The notes below the pieces were generated by a model, which saw only the letters and a list, made by a program, of their open reading frames with translations, searched no databases and was not told where the DNA came from. The translations under genes and the position numbers were made by a program. Below are positions 8,029 through 16,043 of a stretch of DNA of 51,160 nt, in pieces. Numbering within the stretch: position 1 is the stretch's first letter; every line of letters begins with the position of its first letter. Origin of the DNA: an uncultured Lachnoanaerobaculum sp. (GTDB lineage: Bacteria; Bacillota; Clostridia; Lachnospirales; Lachnospiraceae); NCBI GenBank assembly GCA_937925515.1, contig CALALP010000058.1, forward strand, positions 1 through 51,160. Direction: 5' to 3'.

Positions 8029-9189
8029 TTATTTTCTAAATGCTCCATATACTCCACCCGGCTTTAGACCACCTCTTGCCTCTGCCAGCTCAGATACAGT
8101 AACTAATTGATAACCTCTTGCTATAAGTTCAGGAATTATAGTTTCAGAGGCAGTTGCCGAACTTGCTTGAGTATCATGCATTAAAATAATATCTCCGTCT
8201 TTTACTTTACTAAGTATAACTGATTTGGTATTTTCTGCATTTTTAGTCTTCCAGTCAAGTGTATCAATAGACCAAAGTATTGCAGGATAGCCTGCTATTG
8301 CAAGTTGATTTAAAACTGATTTATTATAATCTCCATACGGAGGTCTAAAAAGTTTAGGGTGTACCCCTGTTGCATTTATAATTGCAGCAGTTGTTCCGTT
8401 TATCTGTGCATTTACTGCTGTTACTGAAAGTTTGGTAAGTTGTGGATGAGATACACTATGATTTCCTATCTCACAACCAAGTGATACTGCTCTTTTCATA
8501 GTTTCTATATTATGACCTTTTACACTACTACCCACTACAAAAAATGTAGCCTTTGCACCATATTTTTCAAGTACATTAAGTATCTTATTAGTGTGTACTG
8601 ACGGACCGTCATCATAGGTAACTGCTACCATAGGTCTATTTGGATCAACTCTTGGTCTTTCAGGTGGAAGTCCTGCATCTTTTTTCATTATTGATATTGC
8701 TACTGCATCAATATGAGTTCCAACTCCGGCAGTACCTGCTGTTTCTCCATTCTTTACCCAATTAGTCCATGAACCATTTTGAAAAACTTGAGTATAAATG
8801 TCGTAATTTTCTGCAAGCTGCCCATTTAACTTAACCTCTAAAGCCTCAAGGGGAGGGCTGTTAAGATCAGCCGCACCTGTTTCAGTGCCATTTTCTACCC
8901 AATTAAGCCAACCTGTACCACTTAAATTCACTCTATAAAGTACTGTTCCTGTCATGTCTTGCTTTTGCCCATACAAACCTATCTTTATAGCTGACGGATA
9001 TGCACCTAAATTTAGGCTACTTGTATTATCATGTTGCCATAATCCCCAATAACCTCTTTGCGATAAGTAAGTGCTATAAGTCGCACCAAAACCGTCGGTT
9101 TCAGCAAAGCTTTTATTTGTAAAAAGCAGCAATACAAACACTAATGCAAAAAAAGCACTTCCTAACACTCTCAAAATCCTTGTCTTCAC
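8029..9189 (-). CDS. Secreted polysaccharide deacetylase with ChW repeats
   Basis: From the GTG at 9189 the protein is 386 aa. It has a signal sequence (residues 1-29, ending NKSFA), two or three ChW-type repeats with G-W motifs at about 40-165, and a NodB domain from about 186. Catalytic motifs are TYDDGP (191-196), HSVSHP (244-249), RPPYG, LDW and LMHD, so the metal triad is intact. It should deacetylate peptidoglycan or another surface polymer outside the cell. The GTG is chosen because AAAGGAG lies 9 nt before it and the signal peptide starts there; an in-frame TTG at 9258 would add 23 residues. It has its own promoter at 9278-9307. Confidence 0.9.
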   Translation of the reverse strand: MKTRILRVLGSAFFALVFVLLLFTNKSFAETDGFGATYSTYLSQRGYWGLWQHDNTSSLNLGAYPSAIKIGLYGQKQDMTGTVLYRVNLSGTGWLNWVENGTETGAADLNSPPLEALEVKLNGQLAENYDIYTQVFQNGSWTNWVKNGETAGTAGVGTHIDAVAISIMKKDAGLPPERPRVDPNRPMVAVTYDDGPSVHTNKILNVLEKYGAKATFFVVGSSVKGHNIETMKRAVSLGCEIGNHSVSHPQLTKLSVTAVNAQINGTTAAIINATGVHPKLFRPPYGDYNKSVLNQLAIAGYPAILWSIDTLDWKTKNAENTKSVILSKVKDGDIILMHDTQASSATASETIIPELIARGYQLVTVSELAEARGGLKPGGVYGAFRK

Positions 9190-9277
9190 TTTTCTTCTCT
9201 CTCCTTTACTATATATTTTAATATCAAATTTCCGAAACAAATCGAAAATATTAGGCAATAAATCACCCTACCTTGAT

Positions 9278-9307
9278 AGTATAGCCCCTTAACACATGCT
9301 TTTGCAA
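9278..9307 (-). promoter_or_regulatory. Promoter of the deacetylase gene
   Basis: Minus-strand -35 TTGCAA (9307-9302), 18-bp spacer, -10 TATACT (9283-9278). The start would fall near 9271, giving a leader of about 80 nt to the GTG at 9189. Confidence 0.6.
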
Positions 9308-9397
9308 GGGAAAAAGTATGGAAATTAGGTGAAATATTGGCTAAGGGACTTATAAATAGTGAGGATAATTTATACTAATAGATTTTCAGTTCAAAAT

Positions 9398-9442
9398 AAA
9401 AGTGAGGTTTGAGTCCAGTTTACAGAGTCAAATCTCACTTTT
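9398..9442. terminator. Hairpin ending the clpX-opuC operon
   Basis: Arms AAAAGTGAGGTTTGA (9398-9412) and TCAAATCTCACTTTT (9428-9442) pair with one internal G-T position. On the minus strand it is followed by TTTTATTTT, fitting a terminator for the operon that ends at 9508. The G-T position is a wobble on plus-strand RNA and a mismatch on minus-strand RNA, so the direction is not certain. Confidence 0.6.
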
Positions 9443-9507
9443 GGTAATGAAAACATATAAATATTCTATTTTGAGTTTATTCTACCATTTCAAGTTTACA
9501 CTAAATT

Positions 9508-9849
9508 TCACTTAGCTAATACCTTCTCTATTTTTATTACTTCTTTTATCTGAGGTGGATATATTTCTAAGATTTCTCCTGTATGATATGCTCTTACATT
9601 ATCTCCAACCTTAAAATCTGAAAAATCAAAATTACTTGGTGTACTTCATCCAAACTTCTCTGTATTAGACTCAAGCACAAAATAATTATTAATCTTTTCT
9701 ATAATTATTCCCTCTAATATATTTTCCTTATATTTTGAAACTTTATAAGCATCTATTACATTATCTACATTATTAGAAACTGTTTTATAAGCATCTATCT
9801 TATTATTTTTTGATTTGACAAATAAGCAAATATAATGAATTGCCCTCAA
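9508..9849 (-). pseudogene. DUF3221-like gene broken by an in-frame TGA
   Basis: Reading from 9849, 67 codons are open and then TGA (9648-9646) interrupts; the same frame continues for another 45 codons to TGA at 9510-9508. The second part, DFKVGDNVRAYHTGEILEIY, then PPQI, is typical of the C-terminal end of DUF3221 proteins, so both parts were once one gene. The first part lacks an ATG and a lipoprotein signal, so the N terminus also looks lost. Residues IDAYK are duplicated (ATAGATGCTTATAAA occurs twice). Trp elsewhere in the window is TGG, which argues against recoding. It lies after opuC; 9850-9955 is AT-rich and empty. Confidence 0.65.
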
Positions 9850-9955
9850 GTTTAGTTTAACATATACAAGTTAAAACTTTTGTGTGAATAATCTTATTTT
9901 TAGCTTTTAAAAAATAACAAATGTTAAAACTTTGGTAACATTATAAATTTACCCT

Positions 9956-11461
9956 TTACTTTACAAGTCCCTCTTTAACTAAATACTCATGTGCTACTTC
10001 TTTTGCGTTTCTTTTCTCAACCTTTACTTGATAATTCATATTGCTCATCTCTTCCTCGGATATTTTTCCGGCAAGTTGATTTAAAACTTCAAGTTCAGGA
10101 TATTTTTTTAAAGTTTCTTCTCTTAGAAGTGCAGCTCCTTGATAAGGTGGAAATAGATGTAAATTATCTTCAAGTACTATAAGGTTATACTCAATTAATT
10201 CACTATCTGTGGAATAAGCGTCTACTACCTGTACACTTTTTTGATTAATAGCTTGATAACGCAAAGACGGCTCAAGCGTTTTGACATTTAAATTTAATCC
10301 ATATAAGCTCTTAAGTCCCTTATTTCCGTCTTCTCTATCATTAAATTCAAGTGTAAAACCTGCAACGGCACTATCTTCTACCTTTGACAAATCACTTATA
10401 GCTTTAAGTTCATTTTCTTTTGCATAATCATTTGTTACTGCTACTGCATAAGTATTTTGATATTCCATAGGTTCTAAAAATACAAGCTTGTCCTGCTCAA
10501 ATATCTTATCTCTTGCAACTTCATAAACTTCCCTTGGATTATTTGATAACTTAGGAATAGTCTTTAATAGACTGCTTGTAATTGTTCCACTAAACTCGGG
10601 ATAAATATCAATCTGTCCACTTTTAAGTGCTTCATACAAAAAGCTTGTTTTCCCAAAGTTAGGTTCTAACTTTACCTTAATGTCTGAATTTTTCTCAATT
10701 AATTCCTTGTACATATTAATAAGTATTTCAGGCTCAGTGCCTAATTTCCCTGCAATTACAATCTGTTTTCCTCCCATGTTCGACATTAAGATTGAGATAA
10801 AACTAAAAATAGTTATAAATGTCAATGCAAAAAGGCTTATAAGTATTTTTCTAAGTGTTTGTTTCTCCAAGTATTTAATTACAACATTCATAATTATTGC
10901 TAAAACAGCTGAGGAAATAGCTCCTATAAGAATCAATTCTGTATTATTTCTGTCAATACCTAGAAGTATAAATGTACCTAGTCCTCCTGCTCCAATCAAT
11001 GCTCCTAAAGTTGCAGTTCCCACGATAAGCACAGCCGAAGTCCTAACTCCTGACACAATAACCGGCATAGCTAATGGAAGTTCAAATTTTATGAGTTTTT
11101 CACTTCTATTCATTCCAAAAGCCTCTGCCGCCTCCTCAAGCCCTGCATCAATAGAATCTAAGCCTGTTATAGTATTTTGTAAAATTGGAAATATAGCATA
11201 TATTACAAGTGCTGTTATCGCAGGCAATTTGCCTATCCCAAGCACAGGGATAAAAAGTCCTAAAAGTGCAAGTGAGGGAATTGTTTGAAAAACTCCTGTC
11301 AGTTGCAAAAACCACTCTTTTACTTTCTTCTTTTTTACAAGTATGATTCCAAGTGGTATTGCAATAAGCATTGCAATTATTAATGAAAGTAAAGAAAGTT
11401 GTAAATGCTCTAAAAGAGCAAGTTTCCAATCTCCAAAACGCTCTGTAAAAGTTTTAAGCAT
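9956..11461 (-). CDS. Osmolyte ABC transporter, fused permease and substrate-binding protein
   Basis: Fusion of an OpuCB-type permease (about residues 1-215, five or six membrane segments, with EAAEAFGMNRSEKLIKFELP as the ATPase-coupling loop) and an OpuCC-type glycine betaine/carnitine/choline-binding domain (about 225-501, starting KQIVIAGKLGTEPEIL). It should import a quaternary-amine osmoprotectant with the ATPase upstream. I start at the ATG at 11461, preceded by AAGGGGAG; this start overlaps the end of the ATPase gene by 8 nt, which implies translational coupling. A longer reading from 11488 has no good ribosome site. The aromatic cage cannot be assigned with confidence, so the exact substrate is open. 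Confidence 0.9.
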   Translation of the reverse strand: MLKTFTERFGDWKLALLEHLQLSLLSLIIAMLIAIPLGIILVKKKKVKEWFLQLTGVFQTIPSLALLGLFIPVLGIGKLPAITALVIYAIFPILQNTITGLDSIDAGLEEAAEAFGMNRSEKLIKFELPLAMPVIVSGVRTSAVLIVGTATLGALIGAGGLGTFILLGIDRNNTELILIGAISSAVLAIIMNVVIKYLEKQTLRKILISLFALTFITIFSFISILMSNMGGKQIVIAGKLGTEPEILINMYKELIEKNSDIKVKLEPNFGKTSFLYEALKSGQIDIYPEFSGTITSSLLKTIPKLSNNPREVYEVARDKIFEQDKLVFLEPMEYQNTYAVAVTNDYAKENELKAISDLSKVEDSAVAGFTLEFNDREDGNKGLKSLYGLNLNVKTLEPSLRYQAINQKSVQVVDAYSTDSELIEYNLIVLEDNLHLFPPYQGAALLREETLKKYPELEVLNQLAGKISEEEMSNMNYQVKVEKRNAKEVAHEYLVKEGLVK

Positions 11462-12194
11462 TATCTCCCCTTTCTGAAACATTATCAAATAAACTGCTTA
11501 CATAATCATTTGCCGGATATTCTCTAATTTCTTTTGGGGTAGCAATTTGTAGAATATCTCCCTCTTTCATTACACATATACGATCTGCAATAGCTAATGC
11601 CTCCGACATGTCATGAGTTACAAATACTATTGTTGTTTCCAACTCCTCATGTAACTTCTTAGTAAGTAATTGTAATTGTTTTCTTGAGATAGGGTCTAAA
11701 GCACTAAAGGGTTCATCCATAAGTAAAATGTTGGGTTTAGCAATAATAGCTCTCAAAATTCCAACTCTTTGTTGTTCTCCTCCTGAAAGCTCACTCGGAT
11801 AGCGATTTCTATATTTTTCAGGTTCTAAGCCTACCTTTGATAATAATTTATCACTTTCTATATGCCTTTTGTCGGTCTGCCATTTCTTCATTTCAGGTAT
11901 TAATTCTACGTTTTCTCTTACTGTCAAATTAGGAAATAATGAAATACTTTGCAAAACATATCCTATATTTAGACGTAGTTGTCTTAACGGTATAGTTTTT
12001 ATGTCCTCATTATTTATAAGAATAGTTCCAAAATCAGCCTCAACAAGGCGATTTATCATTTTTAGGGTAGTAGTTTTACCACAACCACTCGCACCAACTA
12101 ATACAAATAATTCTCCTCTTTCAATTACAAATGAATGATTTTTTATTACTTCTCCTTGTTCATATACTTTTTTAATATTTTTAAACTCAATCAT
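11454..12194 (-). CDS. opuCA: Osmolyte ABC transporter ATPase (OpuCA-like, no CBS domains)
   Basis: ATPase partner of the fused permease/binding protein. Walker A is GASGCGKTT (34-42), the signature is LSGGEQQRV, Walker B is LLMDEP, and the switch His is in FVTHDMSEAL. At 246 aa it ends soon after the cassette, whereas classical OpuCA/OpuAA proteins continue for more than 100 aa with tandem CBS domains that sense ionic strength. Osmotic gating must therefore work differently here, or the importer may not be osmotically gated. AGGAG precedes the ATG. It sits 15 nt after the SnoaL-like gene in a tight operon. Confidence 0.92.
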   Translation of the reverse strand: MIEFKNIKKVYEQGEVIKNHSFVIERGELFVLVGASGCGKTTTLKMINRLVEADFGTILINNEDIKTIPLRQLRLNIGYVLQSISLFPNLTVRENVELIPEMKKWQTDKRHIESDKLLSKVGLEPEKYRNRYPSELSGGEQQRVGILRAIIAKPNILLMDEPFSALDPISRKQLQLLTKKLHEELETTIVFVTHDMSEALAIADRICVMKEGDILQIATPKEIREYPANDYVSSLFDNVSERGDNA

Positions 12195-12209
12195 TTAATC
12201 TCCTAAGGT

Positions 12210-12584
12210 TTAATACATTGCTCTTCCTGATTTAGTATCCTTAACTACTTCCTGTATTGAATCCCAATGTTCTACAATTTTTCCATTTTCATCAAATCTA
12301 AAAAAATCCATAGTAATATACTCTTTATTATCAGGTTCTCCCCAAGTTTGATGAGTGTGCAATGCCACAAGATTATCCTGTTCAACTGCACGAATAAACT
12401 CTACACTCTTAATAGGATACTCTCTTTTCATTCTTTCAAAATATTCTATAAATCCCTCTTTACCGTCTGCAACTACAGGGTTATGCTGTAAATATTCATC
12501 TCCTACATACAACTCTACTGCCTTTTTAGGTTCTCCATTAAAAGCTGTTTGATAAAAACTAATCGCTTTTTCCTTATTACTCAT
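12210..12584 (-). CDS. SnoaL-like / NTF2-fold protein
   Basis: Small 124-aa protein of the SnoaL-like group with the alpha+beta cone of NTF2-like proteins. Recognisable features are an N-terminal helix with FYQTAFNGEPKKAVELYV, the YLQHNPVVADGKEGFIEYF segment (QHN-P and DG-EGF are family hallmarks) and the C-terminal FDENGKIVEHWDSIQEV. Known members include polyketide cyclases, isomerases and many proteins of unknown role, so the substrate cannot be inferred. It lies 12 nt downstream of the CorC-type gene and 15 nt upstream of opuCA, inside the clpX-opuC operon. It is probably a soluble cytoplasmic protein; no signal peptide is seen. Confidence 0.8.
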   Translation of the reverse strand: MSNKEKAISFYQTAFNGEPKKAVELYVGDEYLQHNPVVADGKEGFIEYFERMKREYPIKSVEFIRAVEQDNLVALHTHQTWGEPDNKEYITMDFFRFDENGKIVEHWDSIQEVVKDTKSGRAMY

Positions 12585-12596
12585 ATTTCCTCCCTA

Positions 12597-13853
12597 TTAT
12601 AATTTAATCCTTACCCTATCTATCCTATTTTTATCCATTTTCTCCACAATAAGTTTTGTTGTACCTTGAACATAGGAATCTCCTACTTTTGGTATATAAT
12701 CTAATCTTTCAATAATAAAACCACCTATGGATTCAAAGTTGTCAGAGTAAAAGTCTGTTCCTATCTTCTCATTTAAATCATCAAGCCTCATAGAGCCGTC
12801 TACAAGATATTCTCCCTTATCAACTTTTACAATCTCATCTTCCTCTGCCTCATCAAACTCATCTCTTATTTCTCCGACTATTTCCTCAATCATATCTTCA
12901 ATAGTAATCATTCCGGCAGTTGCACCATATTCATCAAGTACAATCACAATATTACTAAACTTATTTCTCATATCAAGCATTAACTCTGTAATCTTCTTTG
13001 ACTCATAAGTAAAAAGTACAGGTCTTAAATGCTCTCTTAAATTAAATTTTTCCTTATTTTCAATCAAAAATAAGTCTTTTACATTTATTATGCCTATTAC
13101 ATTGTCAATGTTTTCTTCAAATACAGGCATCCTAGTAAATAACTCTGCTTTTATGACTTCAAGTAACTCATTATAGCTTAAATTTACATTTACAAATGTC
13201 ATATCAATTCTAGGTATCATTATGTCCTTTGCAACCAACTCTCTAAAATCAAAGACATTATTAATCATCTTTCTTTCTTCATTTTCAAGTATGCCCTCTT
13301 CATGGCTTACGTCAACTATTGTTCTAAGCTCATCCTCTGTAATAATGTCTTTCTTTTCATTCATATTCTGACCTAAAATTCTTATAAAAAATCCTGATGC
13401 TATATTAACAACCTTTATTACAGGAGTCATAATAAACATTAAAAAGTAAATCGGTCTTGCATACAAAAATGCTATCTTTTCAGCACTTTTAGTAGCCATA
13501 GTTTTAGGTGTAATCTCTCCAAAAATAAGTATTAAAATCGTAAGTATACCTGTTGCGACTCCTACCAAATTATTTCCAAATATCTTTATTGTAAGAGTGG
13601 TAGCAAGTGCTGAGGCTGAAAGATTAACAATATTATTGCCTATGAGTATTGCTGAAATCATTCTATCTGAATCATCTTTTATTTTAAGTAATATCTTTGC
13701 AGTAGCATTTCCCCTTTCTGCTAACCCCCTTAGCTTAATTGAATTTACTGTAATAAGTGCTGTTTCTGCTGATGAAAAAAATGCTGACATAGTAAGCAGT
13801 GCTATTAATAAAATTAAACTTGCTAAATCTGAACTTTCCAAAATTCCCCTCAC
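12597..13853 (-). CDS. CorC/HlyC-type membrane protein with CBS domains
   Basis: The 418-aa protein has a DUF21 (CNNM-type) membrane domain with four hydrophobic segments (about 1-175), a CBS pair (about 200-325, with MIPRIDMTFV, FEENIDNVIGIINVKDL and IVLDEYGATAGMITIEDMI) and a C-terminal CorC_HlyC domain (about 335-418). Family members are linked to magnesium or cobalt efflux, and some are misnamed hemolysins. The CBS pair probably senses nucleotide or Mg-ATP. The GTG at 13853 begins 10 nt after the lspA-like stop; a TTG four codons in has a better GAGGGG site, so the true start may be 13841. It belongs to the clpX operon. Confidence 0.9.
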   Translation of the reverse strand: MRGILESSDLASLILLIALLTMSAFFSSAETALITVNSIKLRGLAERGNATAKILLKIKDDSDRMISAILIGNNIVNLSASALATTLTIKIFGNNLVGVATGILTILILIFGEITPKTMATKSAEKIAFLYARPIYFLMFIMTPVIKVVNIASGFFIRILGQNMNEKKDIITEDELRTIVDVSHEEGILENEERKMINNVFDFRELVAKDIMIPRIDMTFVNVNLSYNELLEVIKAELFTRMPVFEENIDNVIGIINVKDLFLIENKEKFNLREHLRPVLFTYESKKITELMLDMRNKFSNIVIVLDEYGATAGMITIEDMIEEIVGEIRDEFDEAEEDEIVKVDKGEYLVDGSMRLDDLNEKIGTDFYSDNFESIGGFIIERLDYIPKVGDSYVQGTTKLIVEKMDKNRIDRVRIKL

Positions 13854-13863
13854 TCAAACTCTA

Positions 13864-14403
13864 CTAATTCTCTTTTTTAATAATTGAAAATATAGTTCCT
13901 ATAACAACACCTATAAGTATACAAATATCTCCAATATTAAAAACTGTTTCCTTTATCCTCTTTGGTACAAACTTATTAAAACTAAAATAATCTACCACAT
14001 ATCCCCTTGTAAATCTATCTATAAGATTACTTGCAGAGCCTAAAATCACAAATGATAATGCAAGCCTCTTAAAAAAATTTCCCTTTACTTTAAATTCCTT
14101 TTTTGCTAACTTATATTTTCTTTTTTGATTTGATAGTAAATATAATACTTTTTTTAGTAGAGCAAATAAGTTTTCAAAACTTCCTATTGTCAACATGCAC
14201 CATTTAAAAAATAAAACTATTGTAAGAAGTAAAGGTAAAAACATAGTAAAGAGCTTATTATTTTCAAACATTCCATAGGGCAAGCCATAATTATGATATT
14301 TTTGAATTTTAATTATTTTATTTTTCCCAATATATTTGGGAAATTTATCATCAGGCATGTCATCAATTTCTTTTTTAAATATCAAGTCCAATAGTAAAAG
14401 CAT
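13864..14403 (-). CDS. Divergent signal peptidase II-like protein
   Basis: A 179-aa membrane protein that keeps the LspA core: NYGLPYGMFENN (the usual N-x-G-x-xFG motif), GSASNLIDRFTRGYVVDYFSF (here Asp129) and FNIGD (Asp159). These match the two catalytic Asp residues that cut prolipoproteins below the diacylglyceryl-Cys. It is unusual: the first membrane helix of normal LspA is short or missing, and about 50 mostly basic residues (about 85-113, SNQKRKYKLAKKEFK) are inserted between helices. I use the ATG at 14403, preceded by AGGAGG; its ribosome site lies in the end of clpX. It may be a second LspA or a specialised paralogue. Confidence 0.7.
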   Translation of the reverse strand: MLLLLDLIFKKEIDDMPDDKFPKYIGKNKIIKIQKYHNYGLPYGMFENNKLFTMFLPLLLTIVLFFKWCMLTIGSFENLFALLKKVLYLLSNQKRKYKLAKKEFKVKGNFFKRLALSFVILGSASNLIDRFTRGYVVDYFSFNKFVPKRIKETVFNIGDICILIGVVIGTIFSIIKKEN

Positions 14404-14404
14404 A

Positions 14405-15892
14405 CTACCTCCTAAACTCAATTCCGGGGCCTGATTTATTTTCTAAGAAGTCCTTTGTAATTATAACCCTGCCAATAGACTTGTCCTTTGGTATTTCATA
14501 CATTATATCAAGCATAAATTCTTCAATAATAGATCTTAATGCTCTTGCACCTGTTTTTCTATCAATCGCCTTTTTTGCAATCCATTCTAGGGAATCATCT
14601 GAAAATACAAGTTCTACTTCATCAAGCTCTAAAAGTCTTTTATACTGCTTTAAAATAGCATTTTTAGGTTCTTTCATAACTTTTTTAAGGTCTTCTACTC
14701 CAAGCCTTGACAATGAAACTATAATCGGCAGTCTACCTATAAATTCAGGTATCATTCCAAACTTTCTTACATCATCTGTATTGACATACTTATATAAATC
14801 TTCCTCATCATATTTATCTTTTAACTCAGCATTAAAGCCCATACTTGATTTTTTTGTAAGTCTTTCTTTGATAATACCCTCTATATCCGGAAATGCACCA
14901 CCACATATAAATAAAATATTATCTGTATTTACAGTTACAAGTGGCGACATTGCATTTTTCTGATTTGAGCCTACCGGCACTTCAACCCTACTTCCCTCTA
15001 ATAGTTTTAGAAGTTCTTGTTGCACGCTCTCTCCACTTACATCTCTTGTACTTATACTCTTTTTCTTTGCTATTTTATCAATTTCATCAATAAAGACTAT
15101 TCCACACTCTGCTCTTTCTACATCATTGTCTGCTGCAAGCAAAAGTTTTGATATAACACTTTCAATGTCATCTCCTATATATCCTGCCTCTGTAAGTGAG
15201 GTAGCATCTGCAATAGCTAGTGGAACATTTAAAAGCTTTGCCAATGTCTTTACAAGATAAGTTTTTCCACTTCCGGTAGGGCCAAGCATCAAGATGTTTG
15301 ACTTTTCAATTTGTGTTTTCTGACCCTCAAGGGATTCTTTAAGTTCTTTTACAGATACTACAAACTTTGACTTTTTCTTAAGCTCTCCCTCGCTATCATC
15401 ATGTCTTTCAATATCTTTTAAAGATATAAAATTTTTATCTAAGAAAACTCGTTTATAATGATTATATACAGCCACTGAAATCACTTTCTTAGCCTTATCT
15501 TGACCTATTATAAATTCATCAAGCATTGACTTAATGACATGTGGAGGTGGAACATCTTTCATTTCAAACCTAGGTTTACTCTCCTCAGTTTTCTTTTTTA
15601 TTTTATTCTTATCGCTATACTTAGGTTTTATAAAGTCCTCTACATTGGTTGACTTTAAATTCAGGTTCATAAAAGGCATATCCCTAAGTTTATTCATGTC
15701 AATGTTTCCATTTCCTAAGGTATCAAATGCCTTTTGCATACAATCATGACATATATCCATTCCACCCGGAAGTGAAACTAAAGCACCTGTTAAGCTTTCA
15801 CTTCTTTTGCATACATAACAAATTTTCTCATATTTATCTGATACATTATTATTCTGATTATTAGAATTACTTTTATTATTATTGTTTTCCAT
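14405..15892 (-). CDS. clpX: Divergent ClpX-type AAA+ unfoldase
   Basis: Protein of 495 aa (usual ClpX about 420). It has a C4 zinc finger (Cys25, 28, 48, 51), Walker A GPTGSGKT (204-211), Walker B IVFIDEIDKIA (265-275), the GYIG pore loop and a C-terminal sensor-2 stretch with GARALRSIIEEFMLDIMYE. Differences from canonical ClpX: the IGF loop that docks ClpP reads MGF (351-353), the RKH loop is replaced by NQKNAM, and there is a charged insert (about 155-195) before Walker A. No clpP or tig is adjacent. It may be a paralogue with its own partner or substrate. GAGGAA precedes the ATG. It heads the operon running to opuC. Confidence 0.85.
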   Translation of the reverse strand: MENNNNKSNSNNQNNNVSDKYEKICYVCKRSESLTGALVSLPGGMDICHDCMQKAFDTLGNGNIDMNKLRDMPFMNLNLKSTNVEDFIKPKYSDKNKIKKKTEESKPRFEMKDVPPPHVIKSMLDEFIIGQDKAKKVISVAVYNHYKRVFLDKNFISLKDIERHDDSEGELKKKSKFVVSVKELKESLEGQKTQIEKSNILMLGPTGSGKTYLVKTLAKLLNVPLAIADATSLTEAGYIGDDIESVISKLLLAADNDVERAECGIVFIDEIDKIAKKKSISTRDVSGESVQQELLKLLEGSRVEVPVGSNQKNAMSPLVTVNTDNILFICGGAFPDIEGIIKERLTKKSSMGFNAELKDKYDEEDLYKYVNTDDVRKFGMIPEFIGRLPIIVSLSRLGVEDLKKVMKEPKNAILKQYKRLLELDEVELVFSDDSLEWIAKKAIDRKTGARALRSIIEEFMLDIMYEIPKDKSIGRVIITKDFLENKSGPGIEFRR

Positions 15893-15920
15893 TCAGTTCC
15901 TCGTATTATAAAATATATTA

Positions 15921-15950
15921 ATAATCCGGCTAAAACTTTCACTTAGTCAA
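15921..15950 (-). promoter_or_regulatory. Possible promoter of the clpX operon
   Basis: Minus-strand -35 TTGACT (15950-15945), 18-bp spacer, -10 GATTAT (15926-15921). The -10 is weak (four of six). It is the best candidate between the hairpin at 16004 and the clpX ATG. Confidence 0.4.
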
Positions 15951-16003
15951 ATTATTATTACATTCTATCACAATACCTCAAAAATATGAAGATATTACAT
16001 AAC

Positions 16004-16043
16004 AGAAAGAGACATTCACTAATATTTTGTGATGTCTCTTTCT
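16004..16043 (-). terminator. Terminal hairpin of the non-coding transcript
   Basis: AGAAAGAGACAT (16004-16015) and ATGTCTCTTTCT (16032-16043) are exact complements; the stem extends inward with TCAC/GTGA after one bulge. On the minus strand it is followed by GTTATGTAAT, not a clean T run. It separates the region 16044-17583 from the clpX promoter. Confidence 0.55.

Noticed and set aside
9646..9648. TGA in the DUF3221-like frame as a selenocysteine or Trp codon
   Set aside because: No SECIS-like hairpin is evident just after it, DUF3221 proteins are not known selenoproteins, Trp elsewhere is TGG, and the N terminus is also degraded.
10680..11288. 202-aa plus-strand ORF inside the osmolyte permease gene
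   Set aside because: Antisense shadow of a conserved gene; no ribosome site and low-complexity Ile/Ser/Ala content.
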